NCBI RefSeq assembly: GCF_010729485.1
Contig: NZ_AP022609.1
Location: forward strand, 2,170,001-2,234,000
Origin: Mycolicibacter hiberniae
Lineage (GTDB): Bacteria > Actinomycetota > Actinomycetes > Mycobacteriales > Mycobacteriaceae
Direction of reading: 5' to 3'
Length of the DNA stretch: 64,000 bases
The translations under genes were made by a program, and so were the position numbers. The notes under the pieces were generated by a model, which was not told the origin of the DNA, searched no databases, and saw only the letters and a program-made list of their open reading frames with translations. Of the stretch, positions 26,010 through 35,985 are shown piece by piece. Each line of letters begins with the position of its first letter. The stretch's first letter is position 1.

Positions 26010-26969
26010 TTACACTCGAACAGCCGGAGTAACGCGACCCGAGATGGCGTCCGCGGCCACCCGTAGGGCGGTGTCGACGCGGTGGCTGATCTCGCGCGCC
26101 GCATCGAACAGCCGGCTCGTCAGGTCGCGACTGTCCCCGATACCCAGCACCGCACTGATCTCGTCGGTGTAGCGAGCCGACAGCAGATCGTCGCCCCGGC
26201 CGCAGACCCGGTGCAATTCTGTCCGCACGTCCAGCACGGTGCGATACGCACCGCGCAGCGAGCACCTGCGCAGGCTTGGCCTCCGCGGCCCCGGGGGCTC
26301 GACAACACCTGCGACCGTCAGCGCATCGAACAGCTGCACATCACGCAAACCGCCGCGGCCACCCTTCAAATCGGGTTCGGGGCTGTCGGCGATCTCACCG
26401 CTGCGCTGCCACCGCGCCTGTGTCACGTCGAGCAACTCGCCGTAGCGGGAATCGAATCCCTGGCGCCATTGCCGGTGGACGCCGGCGGTCAGGCGCGACG
26501 TCAGCAGCTCGTCGCCGGCGATGTGGCGGGCGTCGAGCATGGCCAGGGCGACGAGCATGTCGGAGTCGGCGACCTGAAGTGCCTGCGGAACCGTGCGCAC
26601 ACTGTGGTCGAGTCGAACGTTGGCGTCCCACAGCGGATACCACAGCTGATCCGCCACCTGCGCTACAGCGCCGGGCGCCATGTCGTCGTGCAACAACAGC
26701 AGGTCCAGGTCGGAGTGCGGAAGCAACTCACGGCGGCCCAGCGAACCGGTTGCGACAATCGCGAATCCGCTGCCGGGAACCAGGCCCACCTCGCGTGATT
26801 TGGCGACCAGCCACGCCTCGTGCACATTGCGCCAGGCGGTGCGCAGCGCCGCAGAATCCCATTGAGCCGGGCTGGCGCACCGCAAAGCCGCCCGAGCGGC
26901 GGCTAAGTCGTTGCACCGCAACCGACTTAGCCGCCGCTCAGGGCTCGTGGCTGGTCCCCTGCCGTTCAT
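26010..26969 (-). CDS. glnD: Truncated GlnD: PII nucleotidyltransferase domain only
   Basis: The protein resembles the first 320 residues of GlnD, the enzyme that adenylylates (actinobacteria) or uridylylates PII at Tyr51. The catalytic motif is intact: G75-S-L-G-R-R-E-L-L-P-H-S86-D87-L-D89. The helical region YPLWDANVRLDHSVRTV and GGRGGLRDVQLFDAL follows. It stops at 319 residues, while family members have about 800, so the HD deadenylylation domain and both ACT glutamine-sensing domains are missing. No continuation is visible in other frames downstream, and a hairpin follows. It may still modify GlnB without glutamine control, or be decaying. A 17-bp palindrome with rare CTA/TTA codons lies in codons 10-26. 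Confidence 0.75.
   Translation of the reverse strand: MNGRGPATSPERRLSRLRCNDLAAARAALRCASPAQWDSAALRTAWRNVHEAWLVAKSREVGLVPGSGFAIVATGSLGRRELLPHSDLDLLLLHDDMAPGAVAQVADQLWYPLWDANVRLDHSVRTVPQALQVADSDMLVALAMLDARHIAGDELLTSRLTAGVHRQWRQGFDSRYGELLDVTQARWQRSGEIADSPEPDLKGGRGGLRDVQLFDALTVAGVVEPPGPRRPSLRRCSLRGAYRTVLDVRTELHRVCGRGDDLLSARYTDEISAVLGIGDSRDLTSRLFDAAREISHRVDTALRVAADAISGRVTPAVRV
26894..26939. repeat. 17-bp perfect inverted repeat at the glnB-glnD boundary
   Basis: Arms 26894-26910 (GAGCGGCGGCTAAGTCG) and 26923-26939 are exact reverse complements with a 12-base centre that itself can pair (TTGC/GCAA). It lies 65-110 bases after the glnB stop, inside the first codons of glnD as called. It could be a terminator or attenuator between the two genes. 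Confidence 0.85.
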
Positions 26970-27003
26970 GACGGCCTAGACCGACCCCGACCGCAACGCA
27001 GGG

Positions 27004-28720
<1,717 letters not shown>

Positions 28721-28778
28721 GCACAAACCTCCTCCACAGCGACCGGTTGCCGTTGAACCAGGCTGGTCTTAACCATGC

Positions 28779-28814
28779 GCAACGGTTGTTTCGGCGTTAA
28801 AGCCGCTCCGTTGC
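28779..28814. promoter_or_regulatory. Nested inverted repeat upstream of amt
   Basis: Outer arms GCAACGG (28779-28785) and CCGTTGC (28808-28814) and an inner pair CGGC/GCCG flank GTTAAA. It lies 59-94 bases before the amt start, a likely place for a nitrogen regulator such as GlnR; an AC-n9-AC spacing, as described for GlnR sites, can be read on the minus strand. It could also end the PGRS transcript. Confidence 0.35.
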
Positions 28815-28955
28815 GGATATGTGACCACCTGCTCACACCGGCCGGTTACCTGAGGATTCGATCACCGCGGAGTCGCGCCGGTACCCGGATGCCGGGCCCG
28901 CCGAACCGCTGGCGGTGCCGGTGCGCAAGTCGGCACCGGCGTGCGAACGAGGCCG

Positions 28956-30536
28956 CTAGCCGGCCGCGCCCGGGGAACCGCCGCGACCGCCCGCACCACC
29001 GGTTCCGGCGACGTTGGCACCGCCCGACTGGCCCACACCGCCGGGGTAGTTGCCGGTTGCTCCCCCGGTGCCGCCCCTACCGCCGTCGCCGCCGTCACCG
29101 ACCGAGCCGTTGCCGCCGGCCCCACCGTTGCCGCCACGTCCCCCGGAGCTGCCGGTCTGCTGGGCAGCGGCACCGCCGTTCCCGCCGTCGCCGCCATCAC
29201 CACCGATGCGGCCACTGCCCCCGGCGCCGCCCGCTCCTCCGACGCCGCCGATGCCACCGCTGGAACCGAAGCCCGCGGCCCCTCCCGATCCGCCGTTGCC
29301 GCCGTCGCCCCCGACGCCGACCGGGTTGGTCAGACCTGCGCCGCCCACACCACCCGCACCGCCGTTGCCGTCTCGGCCGGCCTGCCCGATCGCACCGATC
29401 CATCCGGCGCCGGCGCCCGCGGCACCGCCTCTGCCGCCGTCGCCGCCGTCACCGCCGTTGCCGCCGTTGGGCTGGCTCGCCGTGCCGACGCCCCCGGCCG
29501 CCCCCACGCCGCCGATACCGCCGGCACCACCGTTGCCGCTGAAGCCCAACAGCCACCCGGCGTTGCCGCCGACGCCACCGTTGCCGGCGCCGCCGCCGTG
29601 CAGGGCGGTCACATTGGGGCCGTTGACGCCGGCCCACCCGGAGCCGCCGCGACCGCCCGTTCCGCCGAAGCCCCACCCGGCCACGGCGTCACCGCCGAGA
29701 CCACCGTCGCCACCGGGGTGCGAGACCAGCGATGAGCCGTCGAAGGTGTCATAGAAACCCGTGCCGCCCTGGCCGCCGGCGCCGCCGTCACCGAACCACA
29801 GACCGCCGGAACCGCCTTGGCCGCCCGCGCCGGCTTCGATCACCACCCCACCGGGGCCCAGCGAGGCCGCCGCGCCCTGACCACCGGCGCCCCCGTTACC
29901 GAACAGTCCGGCGTCGCCGCCGGCGCCGCCCGCACCGTCGTTGACTCCGGCCACGCCCGCCGCGCCGCTTCCGCCGTCGCCGAACAGGTACCCGCCGTCA
30001 CCCAGGTCCCCGAAGCCCCCCATCCAACCGAACAGCGAGATGTTGGGACCTTTGAAACCATCGATGCCGTCGCCGATCAGGTATCGGCCGAACGTCAGCA
30101 CCCAGGGCGTGTTGATCAGATCGATCATCAGCTGGTTGCCGGCACTGTGCAGGAAGCTCTGCAGGGCGCCATGGAGCGGCAGATAGAAGCTTTCCTGGTA
30201 GAGCTCGGCCCAGTCTGGGGAGACAATCCCGGTGAGGTCGAGCCCCCACACATCGGAGGGGTCGAAGGCTGCTGCCGATCCGATCTCAGCAGGGTCGAAG
30301 GCCGCTGCCGATCCGATATCGCCGGGGTCGAAGCCGGCCGGATCGATCTCGGGGACGTCGAACCAGGTGCCGGGGTCCAGGAAATCGAAATCCGCCTGCG
30401 CCGCGGGCGCGGCCGAAAGGGGCGCCAAGGCGAGCGCCAGGGCCGAGACGGCACCGGTCGTCGCGCGACTCCACCCGCCCGATGTGTCTGCACCCCGCTG
30501 TCGGGCGCTGCGGCGAAGACGACGATTCATTTCCAT
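28956..30536 (-). CDS. PGRS-repeat protein with Sec signal peptide in place of PE domain
   Basis: A 526-residue protein. Residues 1-49 look like a Sec signal peptide: arginine-rich start, hydrophobic [14 protein letters not shown], cleavage near AQA-DF. Residues 50-95 hold a short repeat ([30 protein letters not shown]). Residues 100-160 match the linker of PE_PGRS proteins, including [17 protein letters not shown], the GRPLIGNG-type motif. From about 165 to the end it is Gly-Gly-Ala/Asn/Asp PGRS repeat. No PE domain or YxxxD/E motif exists. It is probably surface-exposed and calcium-binding by analogy with PGRS. It lies 42 bases behind the PE-PPE hydrolase gene. ATG 30530 is an alternative start. 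Confidence 0.85.
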   Translation of the reverse strand: MEMNRRLRRSARQRGADTSGGWSRATTGAVSALALALAPLSAAPAAQADFDFLDPGTWFDVPEIDPAGFDPGDIGSAAAFDPAEIGSAAAFDPSDVWGLDLTGIVSPDWAELYQESFYLPLHGALQSFLHSAGNQLMIDLINTPWVLTFGRYLIGDGIDGFKGPNISLFGWMGGFGDLGDGGYLFGDGGSGAAGVAGVNDGAGGAGGDAGLFGNGGAGGQGAAASLGPGGVVIEAGAGGQGGSGGLWFGDGGAGGQGGTGFYDTFDGSSLVSHPGGDGGLGGDAVAGWGFGGTGGRGGSGWAGVNGPNVTALHGGGAGNGGVGGNAGWLLGFSGNGGAGGIGGVGAAGGVGTASQPNGGNGGDGGDGGRGGAAGAGAGWIGAIGQAGRDGNGGAGGVGGAGLTNPVGVGGDGGNGGSGGAAGFGSSGGIGGVGGAGGAGGSGRIGGDGGDGGNGGAAAQQTGSSGGRGGNGGAGGNGSVGDGGDGGRGGTGGATGNYPGGVGQSGGANVAGTGGAGGRGGSPGAAG

Positions 30537-30578
30537 ATACCTTTCTAAGGCTATTCGGAGGATCGTATAAACGCAGAC

Positions 30579-31922
30579 TCAGATACTGCCGAGCAGGTCA
30601 AGTCCGAGCAAATCGGACAGCCAGGACATACCGAGATTTCCCTCCAGCGCGGCCCCCACAGTGGCGGCAAACTCCGAGGAATCCCCGGGGTCGCTGGCCA
30701 CTGCCGAACCACCGAACAGGCCACCGAACATGGGGCCCGGGTCTTGAATATCGAAAAGGACGCGTTCGGCCGCGTTCCACAGCGTGGTGAACGGCTCTTG
30801 CTCCAAAAACGAGCCGAACACGTAGTTGGCCGGATTCTGCAGGGCGCGAATCGAGGCTTCGACGCCTTCGGACCATGCCTGCGACAGCGCGGCGTTGAGT
30901 TCGTCGGGACTGATGTGACTCGGCAGAAGCTCCAAGCTGAACGACGTGAGCTCGTTGGCCGGCCCCTGGTTCCAGCCTTCGGTGAGGCTGCCGTAGCCCA
31001 GGTTGACCAGGATGCGCAGGCTGGGCTCCAACAATTCGGCCAGCGGCACTCCCCACACAGGATTCACGCGCAGCAGATCGGTGAGCGGCAGCGTCTCACT
31101 CGGAATGATGTAGTAATTCGTAAGGCCGTCGCCGGTGGTTTCCAATGGAATTGCGTTAGCAATATCATCGGCGGTTACACCAAAATATCCGATATGCACC
31201 GTAAACATTCCCAGAATGGCATTGAGATCGGCCAGCAAATTCAAGGGATAACGCGGAAAGTCGGCATATCCGTCGTATTCCATCGTGTACACGTCGGTGG
31301 TGAAGTAGTCCGGGGTCGGATGCCCCAGGGTCATCCCGTTCCAGAACGTGAGGTCGCCGCCCCAGAAGTTCAGCAGCTGCAGCAGACCGCCGTTGGGGTT
31401 CGCCGAGTTGCCGACCAGCACGAAATGAACATCCTCGGGGGACACACCGTGATGACGCAGCTGATCCATCGTCATGGACGACATCGCCGAACTCTGCGAG
31501 TAGCCGAACACGTACACCGGGTTCTCGGAGTTCACTGCGCCACCGGCGATCTCCTTCTCGATGGCATCGGCCAGGATCTGAGCCCCTTGCACCATCGAGA
31601 TGTTGCCGGGGAAGGACAACTGGGGAGTGAACAGCGACTGAGGCGTTCCGGTAAAGCCGTGCGGCTGCAGATATAACAGGTTCGCGGCGTTGACGTAGCC
31701 GGGCGAGGGCAACGGGATACCGCTGCCGCCCATCACGAACGCGACATCGCCTCCGGTCAGCGCCACGTCGGCAGACACCGCGGCCGCCGATCGCGGCGCC
31801 GGCGCGGCAAGCCCGGACACGCCCGCGAAGAAGACAAGAATACTCACTACTGCTACAACTGCACGTCCACGGCGGCGCGAACGCCCCCCTCGTGGAGCGG
31901 TCATCGCGGCGACACCGGCCAT
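30579..31922 (-). CDS. Secreted PE-PPE-domain serine hydrolase without PE/PPE head
   Basis: A 447-residue protein. Basic residues 11-20 and the hydrophobic segment AVVAVVSILVFFAGVSGLAA (21-40) form a signal peptide. The body is a PE-PPE domain (alpha/beta hydrolase/cutinase-like): MGGSGIPLPSPGYV, catalytic Ser142 in FGYSQSSA, then VLVGNSANPNGGLL. In M. tuberculosis this domain is usually fused to a PE or PPE head and exported by ESX. Here export should be by Sec. Esterase activity on trehalose or short-chain lipids is plausible. ATG 31922 has AAGGGG about 6 bases upstream. It heads a two-gene operon with the PGRS gene. Confidence 0.88.
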   Translation of the reverse strand: MAGVAAMTAPRGGRSRRRGRAVVAVVSILVFFAGVSGLAAPAPRSAAAVSADVALTGGDVAFVMGGSGIPLPSPGYVNAANLLYLQPHGFTGTPQSLFTPQLSFPGNISMVQGAQILADAIEKEIAGGAVNSENPVYVFGYSQSSAMSSMTMDQLRHHGVSPEDVHFVLVGNSANPNGGLLQLLNFWGGDLTFWNGMTLGHPTPDYFTTDVYTMEYDGYADFPRYPLNLLADLNAILGMFTVHIGYFGVTADDIANAIPLETTGDGLTNYYIIPSETLPLTDLLRVNPVWGVPLAELLEPSLRILVNLGYGSLTEGWNQGPANELTSFSLELLPSHISPDELNAALSQAWSEGVEASIRALQNPANYVFGSFLEQEPFTTLWNAAERVLFDIQDPGPMFGGLFGGSAVASDPGDSSEFAATVGAALEGNLGMSWLSDLLGLDLLGSI

Positions 31923-32121
31923 CGAAACCCCTTGAAATGCCCTTCACGCCCGCCGAGCGCGGAACCCCACCCAAAATTAGATCATCGAACAATAGTATTA
32001 GTCAGCCGTTCGGCGGAAAGCCAGCCAGGTTGACATAATTTTCCTTATTGCCGGCCGGCTAACGACATCTTTCGCCTTGCCGAATCACGGCGTGGGCCGG
32101 CGTCCAAGTAAAGTGGCCGGC
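31923..32121. other. AT-rich divergent promoter region (PE-PPE hydrolase / SDR)
   Basis: About 200 bases without a gene, with AT-rich blocks. On the minus strand TACTAT (plus 31992-31997) is a good -10 candidate for the hydrolase-PGRS operon. On the plus strand TTGACA near 32029 could be a -35 for the SDR gene, but no matching -10 at 17 bases is clear. Confidence 0.35.
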
Positions 32122-32898
32122 GTGGATATTAATGGAGCAAGCGCGATCGTCACCGGTGGCGCATCAGGAATCGGCGCGGCGACTGCCCGCCAGCTGGCCG
32201 ACAAGGGCGCCCGGGTCGTGGTCGCCGACCTGCAGGCAGACAAGGGTGAGGCGCTCGCCCACGAGATCGGCGGCGTCTTCGTCTCGGTGGACGTGACCAG
32301 CACCGAGCAGATCATCGACGCCGTCAACACCGCGACCGACCTCGGTCCGCTGCGGGCGCTGGTGAACTCGGCCGGCATCGGCTGGGCGCAGCGCACCATC
32401 GGCAAGGACGGCGAGTTCGACTCGGCGCACAGCCTGGATGCCTACCGCAAGGTGCTGGAGATCAACCTGGTCGGCACGTTCGACTGCATCCGGATCGCCG
32501 CCACCGCGATGAGCCGCAATGAGTTCACCGCCACCGGCGAGCGCGGCGCGATCGTCAACCTGACCAGCGTTGCGGCCTTCGACGGTCAGATCGGCCAGGC
32601 CGCATACTCGTCGTCCAAGGGCGGCGTGGTGGGCATGACCCTGCCGGTGGCCCGCGACCTGTCGGCGGCGGGCATCCGCGTCAACACCGTGGCACCCGGC
32701 CTCATCGACACCCCGATCTACGGCGAAGGCGAGGCCTCGGAAGCCTTCAAAGCCAAGCTCGGCCAGTCCGTGCTGTTCCCGCACCGCCTCGGCAAGCCGG
32801 AGGAACTGGCGTCGATGGTGGTGGAGCTGCTCACCAACTCCTACATGAACGCCGAAGTCGTCCGGGTGGACGGCGGCATCCGGATGCCACCGAAGTAG
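32122..32898 (+). CDS. Short-chain dehydrogenase/reductase (HSD10-like)
   Basis: A 258-residue SDR. The NAD(H)-binding motif is TGGASGIG (11-18), with an Asp after the second strand (VVVADLQ) favouring NAD. Catalytic residues are Ser149 (NLTSVAAF), Tyr162 and Lys166 (YSSSK). The sequence recalls type-2 3-hydroxyacyl-CoA dehydrogenases (HSD10), which act in fatty acid or sterol breakdown. GTG at 32122 was chosen because the family begins at the first beta strand; an upstream extension adds unrelated residues. A strong terminator follows. It sits in the block between amt and ftsY that is absent from M. tuberculosis. Confidence 0.85.
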   Translation: MDINGASAIVTGGASGIGAATARQLADKGARVVVADLQADKGEALAHEIGGVFVSVDVTSTEQIIDAVNTATDLGPLRALVNSAGIGWAQRTIGKDGEFDSAHSLDAYRKVLEINLVGTFDCIRIAATAMSRNEFTATGERGAIVNLTSVAAFDGQIGQAAYSSSKGGVVGMTLPVARDLSAAGIRVNTVAPGLIDTPIYGEGEASEAFKAKLGQSVLFPHRLGKPEELASMVVELLTNSYMNAEVVRVDGGIRMPPK

Positions 32899-32913
32899 TC
32901 GACTACCGATCGA

Positions 32914-32940
32914 GAAGGCCCCCGGCGACCGGGGGCCTTC
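32914..32940 (+). terminator. Intrinsic terminator after the SDR gene
   Basis: A perfect 12-bp stem (32914-32925 with 32929-32940) with a CGA loop, followed by TTCGTC, 15 bases after the SDR stop. It may also serve the convergent gene at 32959. Confidence 0.85.
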
Positions 32941-32958
32941 TTCGTCGGTGCCCACCTT

Positions 32959-33327
32959 TCAGCCGGCGGCCCATCGCTTGGCCTGCTCGAGCTCATCGAG
33001 ACCGAACACCGCCAGCTCCCCGGGGATCATCCACTCCAGCGCGTGCAGCACATGGGCGACCCACTCTTTGTCCGACACCACCGCAATGCGTTTGAACGCG
33101 GAGTGATGCGGCAGCACGGTACCCAGGCCGAGCTTGAGGTCTGCGGCCAACCCGCCCGGCCCGAAACCCTCGTAGTCGGAATCGATGATCTCGACGATCC
33201 GAATGTCACCCTCGCACAGCAATTCCTGCAGCGAGGGCTTGATCTCACGGAGCTCGTCACCGCGCAGCCGGCCCGCAACGCGGATACCGGTCACTCCCTG
33301 CGGCATGTCGGGCAGCAACTCGATCAT
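32959..33327 (-). CDS. SpoIIAA-like (STAS-fold, PF11964-type) protein
   Basis: A 122-residue protein starting MIELLPDMPQGVTGIRVAGRL, with pattern typical of the SpoIIAA-like/CRAL-TRIO-related family: an ELREIKPSLQELL helix, a LKLGLGTVLPHHSAFKRIAVV core and a VAHVLHALEWMIPGELAVF end. Members are small alpha/beta proteins that may bind hydrophobic ligands; no enzyme motif is visible. It stands alone between the SDR terminator and the GH6 gene. Confidence 0.8.
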   Translation of the reverse strand: MIELLPDMPQGVTGIRVAGRLRGDELREIKPSLQELLCEGDIRIVEIIDSDYEGFGPGGLAADLKLGLGTVLPHHSAFKRIAVVSDKEWVAHVLHALEWMIPGELAVFGLDELEQAKRWAAG

Positions 33328-33435
33328 GCCGAAACCCCCTTGCAGCCGTTGCCGCCACTGTAGTCCGGCTCGCCGGCTTGTCGGCGGAGTTGCCCCGGTG
33401 CTCGCGCAGGGGATTTCGGGACCGCTGGTGTCGTC

Positions 33436-34407
33436 CTAGCCGCCGTTGCGCGCCAGGTTGATGGCGTACTCGCTGACGAAGTGCCCCGCCGCGGGCTCAC
33501 CGGCACCGCAGCTGCCGTCGGACTCCCCTACCCGCTTGACCCACAGGTAGGCATCGGCGTGTGCGCCGGCGGTGTCGGCGGTGGGCGCGGCGCCCAGCGC
33601 CCGTCCGCTGGGGTTGCACCAGCCGAACGGATCGCCTTCAGCCGGCCCGTTTCCGTTGCGGGAGGTGTCGATCACGTAATGCGCGCCGCCGGTCATCCCG
33701 GAGATCTCTTCGCCGTACCCGATCTCTTCCTCGGTGCTGAAATAGTTCGTGGAGTTCAGCGCAAAGCCGCGCGCGCGGCCCACCCCGGCCTGGTTGAGCC
33801 GGTTGGCCATTTCGCCGGCACTGACCCAGCGCGAGTGCCCGGCGTCGACGTAGACCGCGGTCGCCGGGTTGCGGGTCAGCGTGTCGACGGCGTAGCTGAT
33901 CAGGTCGAAACGCTCCTGGCGCTGGTCCCCGGAGAGGCAGTCGGCCATCGCCAGCGCATCCGGTTCCAGGATGATCGCGGCCGGGTTACCGCCGATCCCG
34001 TCGGCGACGCTGTCGACCCAGGCGCGGTAGGACGCCCCCGAGGAGAACCCGCCGGCGGCGTAGCTGCCGCAGTCACGGTGCGGGATCGCGTAGAGCACCA
34101 GCACCGGCATGGCACCGGCCGCCGCTGCGGCGCCGGTGTGCCTGGCCACCGTCGCCCCGACGGATCCCGCCCCGAACGCCTGGTCCAGCCAGTACGCCTG
34201 CGGGGTGTTGGCCACCCGCGCCAGCTCGGCGCTCTCCGGCTGCGCGTTGGAGGCGTGCATCGCCTTGGAGATGGGGTCCACATAGAAGGGCCGCCCGGCC
34301 AGGGGGTTGTCCCCGTCGGCGTGGGCGGGGCCCGCACCGGCCAGGGCCGCCAGGGCAAGGAGGGGCGTGAGGCAGCGCGCAACGACACCAAATACTGAGG
34401 GGATCAC
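33436..34407 (-). CDS. Secreted glycoside hydrolase family 6 enzyme (cellulase-like)
   Basis: A 323-residue GH6 protein with a Sec signal peptide (cleavage near AHA-DG, residues 28-32). GH6 landmarks: YAIPHRDCGSYAAGG (Asp112), ILEPDALA with the proton donor Asp150, YVDAGHSRW, and WVKRVGESDGSCG near the end. Cysteine pairs sit in the usual places. The family cuts beta-1,4-glucan from within or from the non-reducing end. M. tuberculosis CelA1 (Rv0062) is the likely relative. Start called at GTG 34407; there is no strong ribosome site. No cellulose-binding domain is attached. Confidence 0.88.
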   Translation of the reverse strand: MIPSVFGVVARCLTPLLALAALAGAGPAHADGDNPLAGRPFYVDPISKAMHASNAQPESAELARVANTPQAYWLDQAFGAGSVGATVARHTGAAAAAGAMPVLVLYAIPHRDCGSYAAGGFSSGASYRAWVDSVADGIGGNPAAIILEPDALAMADCLSGDQRQERFDLISYAVDTLTRNPATAVYVDAGHSRWVSAGEMANRLNQAGVGRARGFALNSTNYFSTEEEIGYGEEISGMTGGAHYVIDTSRNGNGPAEGDPFGWCNPSGRALGAAPTADTAGAHADAYLWVKRVGESDGSCGAGEPAAGHFVSEYAINLARNGG

Positions 34408-34467
34408 AGGGAAAAATTACCTCATGGCCCGCACGGAGGTCACAGGAAGGTCACGGCCCGCCAGGGC

Positions 34468-35730
34468 TCAGCCCAGCAGCGCGTCGACGAAGGCCGCCGG
34501 CTCAAACGGCGCCAGATCGTCGGGCCCCTCACCGAGCCCCACCAGCTTGACCGGCACCCCCAGCTCCTGCTGCACCCGGAAGACGATTCCGCCCTTGGCG
34601 GTTCCGTCCAGCTTGGTCAGCACCACGCCGGTGATGTCGACGACGTCGGCGAAGACCCGGGCCTGCGCCAGGCCGTTCTGCCCGATGGTCGCGTCGAGGA
34701 CCAGCAGGACCTCATCCACGGCCGCGCGGCGTTGCACCACGCGCTTGACCTTGCCGAGCTCGTCCATCAGGCCAGTCTTGGTGTGCAACCGTCCCGCGGT
34801 GTCGATGACCACGACGTCGACCCCCTCGGAAATCCCTTTGTCGACGGCGTCGAAGGCGACCGAGGCCGGATCGGCTCCCTCGGCACCGCGCACCACGTCG
34901 GCGCCCACACGCGCCGCCCAGGCCTGCAGCTGATCGGCCGCCGCGGCCCGGAAGGTGTCGGCCGCACCCAGCAGCACCCGGCGGCCGTCGGCCACCAGCA
35001 CGCGGGCCAGCTTGCCCACCGTGGTGGTCTTGCCGGTGCCGTTGACGCCCACCACCAGCAACACCGACGGGTGATCGTCATGCGGCAGGGCCCGGATGGT
35101 CCGGTCCAGAGCAGGCTCCAGTTCGCCGATGAGCACCTCGCGCAGCACGGCACGAGCCTCGGCTTCGGTGCGGAACTGCCCACCGGCCAGCCGTTCGCGC
35201 AGCGCAGTCACCACCGACTCGGTGACCACAGGGCCCAGGTCGGCCACCAACAGGGTGTCCTCGACGTCCTGCCAGGAATCGTCGTCGAGGTCGCCGCCGC
35301 CGAGCAGGCCGAGCATGCTGCGCCCCAGCGTGTTCTGGGACTTGGCCAGCCGGCCCCGCAATCGCTGCATCCGTCCTTCGACGGGCTCGATGTCCGGCGC
35401 GACAGTGTCCGGCGCCGGTTCGGGAACGACTTCGGGGGGCGCCTCGGGCAGCTCGACGTCGGTGATCGTGCGCCGCGGGGCGTCGCGCGGGACAGTCGCG
35501 TCGTCGCCGATGACCGGGGCCGGCGGCTCCGCGGTTTCGGTTCGGCTGAAGGAGATGCCCGTGGAGGCGCTGTAGCCGCCGGAGCGGTCCAATCCCTCGC
35601 GTTCCGGCGCGGACAGCTTGATCCGGCCCCGCCGGTGCCGCACCAGGCCCCAGACCAGCACACCGATCAGGACCACCGCGACAACGACCGCCGTGGCGAT
35701 CAAGAGAGTTTGAGACGACACGACCGTCAT
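34468..35730 (-). CDS. ftsY: Signal recognition particle receptor FtsY
   Basis: FtsY receives SRP-ribosome complexes at the membrane. The 420-residue protein begins with a transmembrane helix (TLLIATAVVVAVVLIGVLVW), as in actinobacterial FtsY, then an acidic linker, the N domain, and a G domain with VGVNGTGKTTT, DTAGR and TKLDGTAKGG. The C-terminus GEGPDDLAPFEPAAFVDALL is complete. It follows smc across the 57-bp repeat array, as in M. tuberculosis Rv2922c-Rv2921c. Confidence 0.97.
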   Translation of the reverse strand: MTVVSSQTLLIATAVVVAVVLIGVLVWGLVRHRRGRIKLSAPEREGLDRSGGYSASTGISFSRTETAEPPAPVIGDDATVPRDAPRRTITDVELPEAPPEVVPEPAPDTVAPDIEPVEGRMQRLRGRLAKSQNTLGRSMLGLLGGGDLDDDSWQDVEDTLLVADLGPVVTESVVTALRERLAGGQFRTEAEARAVLREVLIGELEPALDRTIRALPHDDHPSVLLVVGVNGTGKTTTVGKLARVLVADGRRVLLGAADTFRAAAADQLQAWAARVGADVVRGAEGADPASVAFDAVDKGISEGVDVVVIDTAGRLHTKTGLMDELGKVKRVVQRRAAVDEVLLVLDATIGQNGLAQARVFADVVDITGVVLTKLDGTAKGGIVFRVQQELGVPVKLVGLGEGPDDLAPFEPAAFVDALLG

Positions 35731-35750
35731 TGTCGCAGCAGGGACTTACG

Positions 35751-35985
35751 CCGGGTTAATGCGGCGCTCCCAGCTTCACCTCGCCTCCGGCGAGCCTCGC
35801 TGAACCGCCGGGTTAATGCGGCGCTCCCAGCTTCACCTCGCCTCCGGCGAGCCTCGCTGAACCGCCGGGTTAATGCGGCGCTCCCAGCTTCACCTCGCCT
35901 CCGGCGAGCCTCGCTGAACCGCCGGGTTAATGCGGCGCTCCCAGCTTCACCTCGCCTCCGGCGAGCCTCGCTGAACCGCCGGGTT
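35751..35985. repeat. Tandem 57-bp repeat, 4 copies, between smc and ftsY
   Basis: Copies start at 35751, 35808, 35865 and 35922, with a partial fifth (CCGGGTT) reaching 35985. They look identical over 57 bases. Each contains the hairpin CTCGCC-TCC-GGCGAG. The period is a multiple of three, but TAA in GGTTAATG and the lack of a gene frame argue against coding. The array begins exactly at the smc stop (35985-35987) and ends 21 bases before the ftsY start, so it fills the gap. Confidence 0.95.

Noticed and set aside
28941..29735. Proline/arginine-rich frames opposite the PGRS gene
   Set aside because: They are the complement of Gly-Gly-Ala codons and have no independent features.
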